The translations under genes and the position numbers were made by a program. 25,183 nt of DNA, taken from the NCBI GenBank assembly GCA_024364805.1, contig CM044495.1, positions 32,972,937 through 32,998,119 on the forward strand. Direction: 5' to 3'. The DNA comes from Euprymna scolopes (lineage: Eukaryota > Mollusca > Cephalopoda > Sepiida > Sepiolidae). Below are positions 1 through 9,789 of the stretch, piece after piece. The notes beneath the pieces were generated by a model. It was not told where the DNA came from. It was given only the letters and a program-made list of their open reading frames with translations, and did no database searches. The stretch's first letter is position 1. Each line of letters starts with the position of its first letter.

Positions 1-300
1 ATATTTGGTTATATTTAATTAAAAATAATACAAATGTACACCAACGATCAATCCGACAGAGGGTAGGCTGTTATGGCATCTTCTGGCCCTGCTCTGTTGG
101 GCTGAAGTACGGTTCTGTGTACTTCTAGGAGGTTCAACCTCCCAAGCATTACCTTCCACCGCTTTGAGAATCTTTAGTTTATTGCTAATCACCTGACGAG
201 GTTGCACATGCATTTTTTTTACAGGCCACAGTGCCACGGTTTGGGTACTGGATTTTCAATTCCCACTTTCTGATCTTGTCATATCTTCCCATTGTGGAAA
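1..300. other. Unassigned, somewhat GC-richer segment
   Basis: This edge segment is less AT-rich than the following DNA and carries a minus-strand open frame of 72 codons (237 to 19) that reads MALWPVKKMHVQPRQV at its start and is basic overall. I recognise no domain. The composition change suggests a buried repeat or a host exon, but no convincing splice sites or homology can be named. The frame could equally be chance. Low confidence. Confidence 0.25.
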
Positions 301-972
301 AGAGATAAATAAAACAAATGTATCATCTTAGAAGAAAATATTGTGTATGTGTTTTTCTCGTCACTACCAGAATTGAACTAATGTTGTTTTTTATATTTAT
401 TTTTAATTGAATATTTATTGAAATAAAAACATTTCTTAGTGTAAGTATAAAAACGAACTTTAAAATAATTCTTTTTTAAATAAAGTACTTAAATTAGGAA
501 ATTAAATCTACCAGAAAGCATTTCCATTTCTTCACGAACAAGTCGGCCATTTTAATTATTTGTTAATAGTTTAAAAAAAAATGTATAGCTGTGTTACTAA
601 TAGGAATTTGCAAGCATTTAAACTGTCGAATAGAAAGTTATTTAAACTTACAGATAAAAACATAGTAAATCCTCATTTAATAAATGATCGAAAGTTTTGG
701 AATCTATTTCCGTTCAGGTATTTTATAATTATCGATTAAAATATTACTGCATCAAAATTATTTATAGTTTTATAAAAAAATGAAGTTAATAATTTAATGA
801 CGAAATTATAGAATAATAATTAGGTTTTAAAATCCTATTTAAAAAAACAAATGGCAGTTATGGTTAAAAAAAAAAAACGAAAGTAAAGACTTTCTGGCAA
901 TGTCGGATAGGTACAACTAGCAAATGATAAAATGTCCTGACTTTCACCAAAAAAAACCAAAAAAACAAAAAA
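301..972. other. AT-rich intergenic or intronic DNA, nothing recognised
   Basis: Very AT-rich DNA with many short A and T runs. No coding potential, RNA gene or repeat boundary was recognised. A short A-rich stretch just before 973 abuts the first LINE fragment. Confidence 0.5.
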
Positions 973-1315
973 CACACTCGTCTGGCTGAAACCACTATCA
1001 ATAATTTCCCCTACTCTTTAGCTGTGCCTAAACTTAAACATAGATTCCATGATCAAAGCTTTTTTCTTAGAACTGCACGCCTGTGGAACTCTGTTCCCTT
1101 TTGTTGCTTTTCAACTGACTACAATATAGTCGTCTTCAAGTTCAATGTGAACAAGTTCTTGATGAGCCATCTCCTTAAGTAATCCAATTTATTAAATTTT
1201 CATTACTAACGATTATTACAACAGTTCACCATTGGCTACTGTACACACATTAACCCTTATCCTCGAGTGGCCTCCGGGCCTTGATAAGTCGGGACCCCTT
1301 TGTTAAAAGCAAAAA
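973..1315 (+). mobile_element. 5'-truncated LINE, reverse-transcriptase C-terminus plus 3' tail
   Basis: A continuous frame from about 973 to the TAA at 1180-1182 encodes the C-terminal end of a non-LTR retrotransposon polymerase. It includes RTARLWNSVP, then a CFSTDYN-like segment and a VFKFNVNKFL end. The R-T-x-x-L-W-N-S-x-P motif followed by a F-K-x-x-V-N-x-x-L helix is typical of the region after the reverse-transcriptase domain in many metazoan LINEs. About 130 bp of 3' UTR follows, ending in a C/G-rich patch (CTCGAGTGGCCTCCGGGCC) and an A-rich tail. The endonuclease and the main RT domain are missing, as expected for 5' truncation during target-primed reverse transcription. The clade was not assigned. 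The 1560-2075 copy is of the same family. Confidence 0.8.
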
Positions 1316-1559
1316 TCTATTTTCTTTTAATATACGGTGCAATTTTAAAGGATGCTACTAGTTAATATGACTTCAACGGTTTTTCTTTGACATTTAGACA
1401 TGTGTTAATAATATGCATTCATAGTATCTATGTCTATATATTTGTTCTTGTAAAAATATCTTTTATCCAATTATGAGAAAAGAATCTATTTTTTGGCTGT
1501 GGGTGAAGATGAAACTCTAATCAGTAGACTAAGAAAATCCCCTATCTGTACAAGTCAAA

Positions 1560-2075
1560 TATGTCTGAGCAGGACCTGCTTAGAGCACCCTTTCCTGCCT
1601 TGTAAAGATTCAAAACCGACTTTGAAATCTTGTAGGCAATGTCCTTTTCTTCTTACAACTTTTTCTTACAGAGAAAACCTTGAGAGTCTATTTCTGTTCT
1701 ATTGTTATTTTTATGGCAAGTGCTCGGCTGAGCTTTAATCTATGCCACACCCCACAAAACATTTGCAACAACACTACTCTTTATCTGTGTCTAAAACTAA
1801 ATGCAAATTTTATGAACAAAGTTTCTTAGAACTGTCTGCTTGTGGAATTCTATATTGTGGATCTGCTTTCCAGCTGACTACAGCATAGTAGTTTTCAAAT
1901 CCAATGTAAACAAGTTCTTGTTTAGCCGTCCTCTTAATCAAATTTTACCCAATTTCCAACACTATTGACCATTAAAATTTTGTCTCACCGACTTCCTGAC
2001 ACTCATGAACTCTTATTCTCGAGTAGCCTTAAGGCCTTTATAAAGCAGCGATTCCTTGTAAAAAAAGGAAAAAAT
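1560..2075 (+). mobile_element. Second truncated copy of the same LINE family
   Basis: The order matches the 973 copy but it starts further upstream. One frame has a segment like IQNRL*NLVGN (about 1605-1650). Another has SLFLFYCYFYGKCSAEL (about 1685-1738), resembling the conserved SLFYRYFxGKCSxEL region of LINE polymerases. A YSLSVSKTK stretch follows, and after a frame change LRTVCLWNSI and FPADYSIVVFKSNVNKFL (to about 1945). The coding part has at least one frameshift and internal stops. The 3' tail at 2020-2060 has the same CTCGAGTAGCC...GGCCT patch as the first copy. An open frame starting at 1493 overlaps its 5' part and is mostly LINE sequence. Confidence 0.75.
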
Positions 2076-2099
2076 TGCAAATAGTATTGTGTGTATGTA

Positions 2100-2640
2100 A
2101 TATGTATATATACATGCATATATATTATTGCTGTAAAACTCCTAAAAATCAAGCCATGTTGTGAGGCAATTTTTACTGTCAGTTACATGGAATTAAAAAT
2201 TTTTTTTTTTTCATTGCAAGATTTTCTTTCAATCCTAAGCTATGCACCATCATGAAAACCTGAAAATCTATTTACTTTGTGCGTGCCTGGTTCGTTTTAA
2301 AAAATATGAAAGTATATTTGAACCCCTTTTCCATCTCAAAAAAAAAACGGACACTGGTTGAAAATGTTGAAACATAAGAAAATAGTTTCAGATTTATGAA
2401 AATAACTTAAAATGCAAAATTTATCAAAGATTGAATTCTTATTAATCTGTTAATAAAAATGTTATTTTATAGTTTTTTTAGTTTATTTTTTTTATTAAAA
2501 ATAAAATTACTGTTAATATTAATTTTTACAGATATTTTGCAAATTTTCCAAAATAAATTGTTTTTTATCCTGGGTCATTCATGCCATTATTCTGTGACAG
2601 TTCAGGGAGCCATTTACTCAGCCTAAATCCCTTGTGTAGA
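2100..2640. other. AT-rich spacer, nothing recognised
   Basis: Low-complexity AT-rich DNA with short (TA) stretches around 2100-2125 and several A/T homopolymers. No feature is supported. Confidence 0.5.
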
Positions 2641-2649
2641 TATATATGT

Positions 2650-3050
2650 ATACTAGCCTGGGTGTAGGCAGGCAGGCTCGAACCCGTCCTGCGAAAGAGT
2701 AAAAGAAAGTGAAAAAAAAAGTGACACATTAGCTATAGCTATTGTGCCCATCGCCAAACCGGAAGTGACGTAGGTTTAAATTAAGAATAGACAATCGAAA
2801 ATAGGTGATAACTTTCGGAAATATTGGCGCAAAAAAAAAAGCAACCCCTCCCTGTAGAAAAGTACCCAGTTGAGGGTGAAGGAATTGATATTTTGGGCCA
2901 ATTTTTCGATATTTGTCATTCAAAGGGTTGAGCTTCAAAATGATACCAATCTCATGAAAATCTATCGCCTCTGTCAAAAGTTTTTGCGAGAGATACAAAC
3001 ATATATACATACATACATTTAAACAGAGAGGTGAGATTTATATTATAGAT
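2650..3050 (+). repeat. Dispersed non-coding repeat, copy A
   Basis: This segment aligns with 23920-24303 over most of its length. Shared blocks are GGCAGGCTC, CCAAACCGGAAGT, ATTAAG..TAG.CAATCGAAAA, GATAACTT, TTGAGGGTGAAGGAATT, a GAGCTTCAAAATGATAC block and a (CATA)n stretch near the end. Copy A lacks about 60 bp near its left end that copy B has (CCCGGCGTTGCCCAGG and following). Its right end reads GAGAGGTGAGATTTATATTA and then ends near 3050. No protein is encoded, and the 93-codon minus frame across it is incidental. The shape, with a CCCGGCGTTGCCC-like head and a (CATA)n tail, is seen in many invertebrate genomes, but I cannot name the family. Confidence 0.75.
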
Positions 3051-3055
3051 GAAAA

Positions 3056-3650
3056 TAAAATAAATTCACTATTTTATTCATCAGTTTCAAAAAAGTAATT
3101 AAAATAATAAAAAATAATACTTTGTTTGAATTTGATGGATCAATAAATATTGTAATTTATTCAATTTTATTTTCATCATTTATCTTATTACGTTACTTGC
3201 TCTATCTATTGGGCTTTTTATTATCTTGATAGGTTCCAGTTTTAAGATAAAATTTATATTTATCTTTGTAATAATACACACACACATTTATACATATACC
3301 ATTATAATAACTTTCCTTTCATGCAATTGAAATAAAGAAAAACAATTTATTGTTTGAATGTGTCTAGTATTTTTTCTCTTTGAAAAGCATATGGTGTGAA
3401 CTGGAATCTTTTCCATTTGAATAGACACGATTTCAAATGATATTCATTGGTTTATTCATGTGCTTGACATCTGGTTATAGCATCTCTAATGTGGTAAACA
3501 ATATCAGCCGGCTTTGGTAACCTGCCATAAGTAGTGTTTTTTTCGGAAACATGACCTGCACTAGTTGACATCTATGTTCAAAATATACAAATATCATTGC
3601 TTAATCACATACGCAATATTAAAAATTAGTTTCAAGTAACCGACCATAAA

Positions 3651-3685
<35 letters not shown>

Positions 3686-4190
3686 TAGTATTATAAAAGT
3701 TACTTTGAACTAACTTTGATACAGAAATTCTCCAAGGCAATCCTGCAGTAAATTCAGTCATGCAACAAAAATCCAACATAATTTCAAATAAAAAACAGCA
3801 AAAGTCAACAACTAAAAATAATCAGTTATTTGAGCAGTTTGTGAGATTAGGATAAGATAAGAATATATATTATTTTTATTTACATTATCCAGGTTGTTAT
3901 CCTCATCATAGTTGCAGTGGTGGGCAGATAGTGAGGGAGCAACAGGTGTTGACTCAAGCCATCCAAATAGAGAAACACGATTTTAGCACTTTTTGAATAA
4001 AGTTTTGAAGGCTTTTGATGTCTAACATTGCTGTTGACCCTTTATTCCTTTCTCACTGTATCTACCTGATGTTGCTTGTAATTTTGCTTTTCTCTTTTTT
4101 TTTTCTTTTTTAACTATGCCGTTTTGTTAAATTTATTTTTCTAATCAAAGGGAAATAACTCTATATAGACGAATAGAGTTAGTGTGGCTA
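3056..4190. other. AT-rich DNA with one long poly(A) run
   Basis: No gene was recognised. A pure A run spans 3654-3682 and could be the tail of an unrecognisable retroposed copy on the plus strand or a slippage tract. A slightly GC-richer patch at 3885-3990 matches nothing I know. The minus-strand frame at 3594-3779 is produced by translating the A/T run. Confidence 0.5.
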
Positions 4191-4310
4191 TTTCAAGATG
4201 GTAGCCATTTTAAAATAATTCAGAATCGTGCACACAGACACATATTCAAGATGTTGCCTTGAAATCCGACATTTGTCAAAAAGCAAAGAAAATACCAGAA
4301 GTGGAGAAGT

Positions 4311-4720
4311 ATGGTGAAATCGTCAATGAATGAGATCACCACTGAATGCGCCTACATTTTCCAGCAAGATTCAATTCTTGCACACAAGGCAAATACTATC
4401 AAAGCCTGGATCCTCAACGTTCCTCACCACTGCTTGATGGATTTGTGTCTGCTGTCTTCCTCCCTCCTCCCCATTGTAACTCTCTTGACTATTTCTTCTG
4501 TGTGAAGCAGAGACCAAATACGCTCACAACATGGTAGACTCTCTGAAGGCTGCCGTGGTGGAGATGTTCACGGCTATAAACAATGACACGGTTGCTAAAG
4601 TGTGATTTATTTCATGCCCACATTAAGATGGTTATTTTTTGTCAGCAGCTACTGCTGGTTAAAAATCTGCTAATTTGGGATCTGCCATCCACGTAAATGT
4701 CCATGCATATTTTCTTTTTG
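4311..4720 (+). pseudogene. Mariner-type transposase relic (C-terminal catalytic part)
   Basis: Two overlapping frames carry pieces of a mariner transposase. The first (4311 onward) reads YIFQQDSILAHKANTIKAW, matching the family block Y-x-F-Q-Q-D-S-A-P-A-H-K with its second catalytic aspartate. After a frame change the other frame gives NSLDYFFCV, matching NPLDYFxWG with the third catalytic aspartate. A third frame gives VDSLKAAVVEMFTAINNDTV (4535-4600) and CDLFHAHIKMVI, matching the C-terminal helices. The N-terminal DNA-binding half and the first catalytic aspartate were not found. There are at least two frame changes, so it is dead. The terminal repeats were not located. It resembles the relic at 20042-20730. 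Confidence 0.8.
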
Positions 4721-4724
4721 GATA

Positions 4725-5455
4725 TTTTACTGTATTGTTACAGTTGAATCTTCCCTGAACATCATTGGACCTTTTCGTCCTATTGCAAGATTATTATATC
4801 CACAATGTTTCATATGTTGTAGTTTCCAGCCTTCTGAGATTTTTTTCTTTCCGTTTTACTCTGAGAAATCATCATTTATCAAGAAAGGCAAAAAAAAAAA
4901 AAAAAAAAATCTCTACAACACTTAATGAGATGGATAGATTGACAGGTTAATACTATGAAAAAACTGAAAATCTCCACATGCTACACACTTAAAACAACAG
5001 TCAACCCAAAAAACAACCATTGTTCCCCCCTTTGTCAGAAAAAATTGATTATGGAATGTAAGGACTAAAGGACAAAATAGAAAGGGAGTGAGTTACAAGG
5101 CTATCAAACGTAAACGTAAAGTCAATTTTCTACTTTCCATAAATGTTTTGTTAACATTATTCTTATTCTTAATGTTTCTTATATCCACAACATTTTAGCC
5201 GATGTACTTTTTATTTTCTTCAGATGCTGTTTGTTATAGTCTGTAACCTGTGAATGTCACACTAAACCATTTATCAAATCTTCAGATGTAGATTGTTTTC
5301 AATCTGCATTTCATGCTGTATATATCTTATATCCATTTATTCACTTTTATTTTTGTAGGCGGGGGGGGGGTTCTAAGGATAGATTTGAAAGAGTGATAAA
5401 GACCTGGGCCAGAGATAGGTTGATTGATTTAGAAGTTAATTGCTAAAAGCCTTCC
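4725..5455. other. AT-rich DNA, nothing recognised
   Basis: Contains an A run at about 4889-4908 and a G run at about 5360-5370. No coding or RNA signal was recognised. The plus-strand frame at 4765-4950 has no family resemblance and ends across the A run. Confidence 0.45.
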
Positions 5456-5460
5456 AATAC

Positions 5461-5500
5461 ATGCCAGCATGTAAAACAGACATTAAACTGGATACGATGA
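5461..5500 (+). repeat. Possible SINE-tail remnant
   Basis: The sequence GCCAGCATGTAAAACAGACA, followed by TTAAAC and GATACGATGA, resembles from memory a very common cephalopod repeat tail (G-C-C-A-G-C-x-T-G-G-A-A-A-A-C-G-G-A-C-G-T-T-A-A-A-C then GATGATGA). Only about 40 bp match and I could not search, so this is a weak but taxonomically useful hint. Confidence 0.35.
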
Positions 5501-5739
5501 GTTTGATCTCATCTAAATAACGTTTCATCCTAAAAAGATCAAATATTTTCTTGGTCATTTATTTGCTGAGTTTTAACTGTTATTAAAGTGTCTCATTGAA
5601 AGCACGTTTAAATGAAGTTTAATATAACTTCTTGAAATTCTCATATTTCACGTTTGATTGATTTCTTGCTACACTATCACCTGTTAATAATTACATAATG
5701 AAAACCGGTACGGGTCACAGGTATGTTTAGTATAAAATT

Positions 5740-6262
5740 GCGAAGGTTGCTGCAAAGAAGGTAGGTTCCCTCTATCGTGCTAGAAAACTACTCGCGCATG
5801 AGAGTATCCTGTACCTCCACAAAACCACTATTCGCTCATGCCACATCTGGGCTGGTGCATCTACCACTAGTCTTTCCTTCTTCGATAGCTACTGAAAAAG
5901 AGTCTCCAATCTAATAAATCCCACGTTGTTAACTAAGCTTCAACGTCTATCCCATCGCCACAATGTTGCATCGCTGAGCCTGTTTTACAAATATTTTAAT
6001 GGAACCTGCTTAGCATGACATCCTTCCACTGTTAAGGTCCCTAAATGCTAGAAAACTTTCTACTCTAATAGTTTCTTCCCTTGAAATTGCTAGCCTTTTG
6101 AATTCCCTTTCTGCTTCCCTGACTGTACTGATATGCGGAAATTTAAATATAATGTAAATGTAATGTTAATCTTTCTTAGGCATGGTCCCAAATAGTAATC
6201 CCTTATGTCCAAGTGGCGATATGCCTTGTTAGGGGTGAACGTGAGTAAAAAAATAAATTGAA
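5740..6262 (+). mobile_element. Truncated, decayed LINE of a second family
   Basis: A frame from 5740 reads AKVAAKKVGSLYRARKLL, then ESILYLHKTTIRSCHIWAGA, then KRVSNLINPTL, then LSHRHNVASLSLFYKYFNGT. This is the conserved thumb and C-terminal part of non-LTR reverse transcriptases (family pattern A-K-x-A-x-x-x-x-G-S-L-x-R-A, I-L-Y-x-Y-K-x-x-I-R-P, H-I-W-A-G-A, L-S-H-R-R-x-V-A-S-L-S-L-F-Y). The usual P-x-M-E-Y-C block between TTIR and HIWAGA is missing, so a short in-frame deletion is likely. In-frame stops appear after 5890, and the last third is out of frame. The end near 6240-6262 is A-rich (GTAAAAAAATAAATTG), like a LINE tail. It is more diverged than the two copies at 973-2075. The 77-codon minus frame over its end is a shadow. 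Confidence 0.8.
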
Positions 6263-6515
6263 TAAATGCTACATATTGGTGGCAGGGAAAATAAAATGAA
6301 CTCAGTGTAACTAGTTTTGTCATTTTGTAAATGCTATAGAAATGGATGACAAAAACAGTTATTTTTTTTTACTCTTTTATTGTCATGTGTGAACGTAATA
6401 ATTGTAGGTGATATTAACAGAAATTTTTTATTACTTCCATGCTTATTAGTGCAAATGGTTTGATTGGAAATTAAATCGTTATTTATGTCATTTGTTTTTA
6501 ATGTTATATTAATTT

Positions 6516-8162
6516 TAGTGATGGGGCGATTCCAATATTTTTCCCAATCTGATACAATTACTGATTCTGATTCTTTATAAATCTCTAAACGTTTAACTAA
6601 GTTATTTTTTCCACTGATTACTGTAAAAACATGTTAAATGAGCATATATTTTCTCAAATGTAAAAAGACACTACAAGTTATTACGTTGATGCTAATCATG
6701 CCTTGCATATATTTTTATTTTATTTTTTTTTACCTCTGTTAAATTAATTACTTATTTCACAAAAAAGGTTTACAAGCTGGAACTTGTTCTACATTTTCAC
6801 GCTATTAGAATTCATTTGAAGCACATTCTTTTTATATTTCGGCAAAATCCTTCATACTTGTAAAAAAAATTAAAAAATGTGTTTTATGTTCTCATTAATA
6901 AGAATGTTGTGTGAATTAAGAAATGGCTCATTTCACAATTGCGAAATAACTGTTTTATCCTGACTCTAACAACTCTGCTAAACCTACTTAGGTGTGACTT
7001 TGATTTTGAAAATTAAGTTGACTTAAAACAGCAATTTCTTTACTCAAGCGTGAAGCAGACGTAATTGACTTTGAATGAGCTAACCATGTTTTATTTGGTT
7101 TTGTTTTGCTCAATTGATTTTATTTTTCTTCCAATTTCCCAACTTTTTAAATGAGATTTTTCTTATTTAAAAATTAAAAACAAACAAAAACAACTTGTCT
7201 ATTTACAAAATTTTAATGTAGCACCTGTTGCTGTTCTCTGTCCGATTTAAAGTTTGGAATTATCCGGTATTTTGGATTCGTGTTAGTGTTTATCAATAAC
7301 AGTTTCATTGTGTGAAGAAGTCACAGCTGAATATTGTATAAAAATGTGTTTAAAATTGGTGTAAAAGCAAACACTGCTATGATTATCAGTTTTGTGAAGA
7401 ACGATCATCAGACATCTTGTATATATAAATTTTCTTTACCTCTCTTTATACTTTAATAAAAGATATATCGAACGTATAAAGTTAATTCAGTCGGCTTTTC
7501 TATGTCGGATAGCAATGAACAGTTAAAATCTGTTTGATTTTGACTAACCAGTCATGTTTCACAGTTATCATTGTCATTTGTTAGAAAAATATTAAAATTG
7601 CAATCGCTTTCATTGTTTACAGTTCAGTGACAGAAACTTAGATTCACGGTTTGTAACAAAGGAAAAATTCAAATTGGCAATTACAATTCCTGAAAGACAC
7701 TCATTCAAAAATTTCTTTTCAAGTTCCCAATTCCGATACAATTACTGACTCCTTATTAAATTCCCAATTCCGATACAATTACTGACTCCTTATTAAATTC
7801 CCAATTCCGATACAATTACTGATTCCTTATTAAATTCCCAATTTCGATACAATTAATTATTCTGATTCTTTATAAATCTCTGAATATTTAACTACAGAGT
7901 AGTTATTTTTCTCAATTATCATAAAAACAACTTAAATCGGCATAGATTTTCTCCAACGTAAAACTACATTTGTGGCAGGAGGTGATCTATCAATTTTAGT
8001 TGTAGTTTAAAATCAATAAATATTTATTATCTTATTACTACCAGCAGAGGAAGATTTTGCTTTAAAGAAAATCAGATAAATGAAGGCAAATAAAAGAATC
8101 ATTATTGGCATCGGAAAATAGGCACAATTTTTTTCTGATTTTGATTAATCATCCCAACACTA
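6516..8162. mobile_element. Possible hAT-like non-autonomous element or pair of copies
   Basis: The left end reads TAGTGATGGGGCGATT and the right end, read in reverse complement from 8162, reads TAGTGTTGGGATGATT, giving a plausible terminal inverted repeat. A block next to the left end (CCCAATCTGATACAATTACT, then GATTCTTTATAAATCTCT) recurs in direct orientation at about 7725-7975, so this may be two overlapping or duplicated copies rather than one element. No transposase is encoded. No clean 8-bp target duplication could be seen at the two ends. A third terminus of the same type is at 14850-14927 in opposite orientation. hAT-like is inferred from the terminal sequence only. Confidence 0.45.
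7723..7875 (+). repeat. 37-bp tandem array, about 3.5 units plus a diverged unit
   Basis: The unit begins TTCCCAATTCCGATACAATT and continues ACTGACTCCTTATTAAA. Three nearly identical units are followed by a diverged fourth that runs into GATTCTTTATAAATCTC. A single copy of the unit occurs near 6540-6580 in the parent repeat, so the array is a local expansion of that repeat's own sequence. Confidence 0.85.
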
Positions 8163-8940
8163 ATAATTACATTTAATTTTTACATTCCCCTCCCCTAATA
8201 GTTTCGATCTTTTCTTGAATATACATTTTTTTTTTCAAATGTAATTTAAAAAGAAAAATGTCAGATAAATCAACATGATAAAATACAGAAAGGGAGAGTA
8301 CTCTTCTTCTTACAGGTCGAAGGTGTTAACTTTCTTTTTTCTTAACACAACGCACATACTACAATTTACTATACCTATTTATCCTTTGTGTGTGTGTGCT
8401 GTTCTAGCCTTAATTCTGTAAATACACATTTTTATAAGCAACTCAGACTTTTATAGTTAGCCTGATGAACTCTTTAAAGTGAAACACAAACCTTTGAAAC
8501 TAGGGTTAAGGTATGACTCAGAAATAGATATTCAACAAACAAAAAAATATTAACATAAATATTCTCTAATAAATATTGCAAACTGCACAATATATAACAA
8601 TGAGTTGGATTATTTTGTTTGATGGCATATCAACTTTTTACAATCGCTTGATACTGGGAATCATTTTCTTAAAATAAAATCATTAGATTTTTTTTTTTAA
8701 CCATTTAGATTAGAATGGTGAGATTAATCTTTTCAAAGAGTTATTTGTTATTCTCGACATTTGATATTTGATATCCAGGTAATCCTAGTATATATTAAAA
8801 ATGTCCTCTGTAACATTGTCTCTTTGAAAAAGGAGATAATTTGTATTGATCACGTGAATGTTAATAGCTAGCAGGACTTGTGTCTGTATGTTTCCTGGGA
8901 AAACTGAGAAACCCAAGAAACTCTTGCTGCTATCCTTAAA
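8163..8940. other. AT-rich DNA, nothing recognised
   Basis: No gene, RNA or repeat family recognised. Contains several short T runs. Confidence 0.5.
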
Positions 8941-8964
8941 AGGTTATGTTTCTGCTCGATAAAT

Positions 8965-9127
8965 AACCAGTGTTAGCATAATGTTTAATCTATATAAATA
9001 AAACAGTAGATGTATATATGCGTGTCTGTAAATATTTGACTGATAAACTCTTAAAATACAGGTTGCATTACGCAGAACTTTACAGGAAATAATAATCATG
9101 CACCAAGGATGGTTTATAATGAGCAAA
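8965..9127 (+). repeat. Possible dispersed-repeat fragment
   Basis: The sequence from AATCTATATAAATAAAACAG through GCGTGTCTGT to GATAAACTCTTAAAA resembles the generic heads of short invertebrate repeats that start with an (AT) stretch and a GTCTGT motif. Only the style matches, and no second copy was found in this window. It abuts the hairpin at 9128-9240. Confidence 0.3.
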
Positions 9128-9240
9128 CTTTTAGCTTGGATTTGCATACAGAAATATGTCGGCAAGTTGAAGATGAACATTTCTGCATTTCAACTTGCCG
9201 ACATTACTTTTGCACATGTGCAAATTCATTCATAGCTTGA
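9128..9240. repeat. Imperfect inverted repeat with perfect 16-bp core
   Basis: ATGTCGGCAAGTTGAA at 9156-9171 is perfectly inverted at 9189-9204, leaving a 17-nt loop. The pairing extends outward imperfectly: TTTTAGCTTGGATTTGCATA on the left matches the reverse complement of about 9210-9237 on the right with small gaps. Next to the core is a perfect 16-bp palindrome, TTTGCACATGTGCAAA (9209-9224). A transcript would fold into a long hairpin. It could be a foldback MITE relic or a hairpin RNA precursor, and the sequence alone does not decide. Confidence 0.75.
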
Positions 9241-9274
9241 AGTGGTTAAATTAAAGTTTTCTTATATATCTGTT

Positions 9275-9616
9275 GACAGCTCAAATGGAAGGGAATGCTG
9301 CTGGAGCACTAAATGTTTAGGTTTTGATACTAACTGATGGCACTCAAGTTATTTTTTTTTTTTTTTAACTTTTGAAATCAGTACTATACTTGGCAAGTGT
9401 GTGACAAGGCGGTACCACATAATGGTGTACTCGCAACCTGCTGCAAGATGCCTTCCTGAACCTGCATGTCAAACACGTTTACCACAGCAAATGGTGTCAT
9501 TTGAAGTGTGTGCAACAAAAAGTTGCATCTCATGGATCACCTAAAACACTTTGTAGCTGGGGCTGGCTCAGTCCTAATAAGAAAAATGTGTACTTGTATC
9601 CAAGTTTTACCAATGA

Positions 9617-9676
<60 letters not shown>

Positions 9677-9775
9677 TGCTAGAGAATTGGATCTGCAATC
9701 ATAACTACAAAATCTGCATTAATTCAAATATATTTCAGCATATTTTACAACTATGGCAGAGGGTCACTCCTTACC
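9275..9775 (+). repeat. tRNA-derived SINE relic with an internal (AT)n insertion
   Basis: An A-box-like CAGCTCAAATGG (9277-9288) is followed about 40 bp later by a decayed B-box, GGTTTTGATAC (9320-9330). The downstream body (CTAAATG.TT, GATGGCA, CTTTTGAAATC.STACTATA) matches 14295-14375. A later part (GAGAATTG, AAATCTGCAT, CAAATATATTT) matches 14408-14460. Between these shared parts this copy carries about 300 bp that the other lacks, including (AT)n at 9619-9670. The Pol III boxes are too decayed to expect activity. Confidence 0.6.
9619..9670. repeat. (AT)n microsatellite
   Basis: An uninterrupted AT dinucleotide run of about 26 units lying inside the SINE-like relic. The YIYIYI protein frame across it is an artefact. 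Confidence 0.97.
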
Positions 9776-9789
9776 CCCTTCCTAGTAAG

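Noticed and set aside
2729-3010. 93-codon minus-strand frame over the dispersed repeat
   Set aside because: The second repeat copy at 23912-24175 is open with a different overall sequence and length, and neither shows a domain. It is a by-product of the repeat.
5359-5370. G run as a possible quadruplex motif
   Set aside because: It is a single G homopolymer without four separated G tracts.
7723-7875. CRISPR-like array
   Set aside because: The units are directly adjacent, with no unique spacers, in evident animal DNA. It is a plain tandem repeat.
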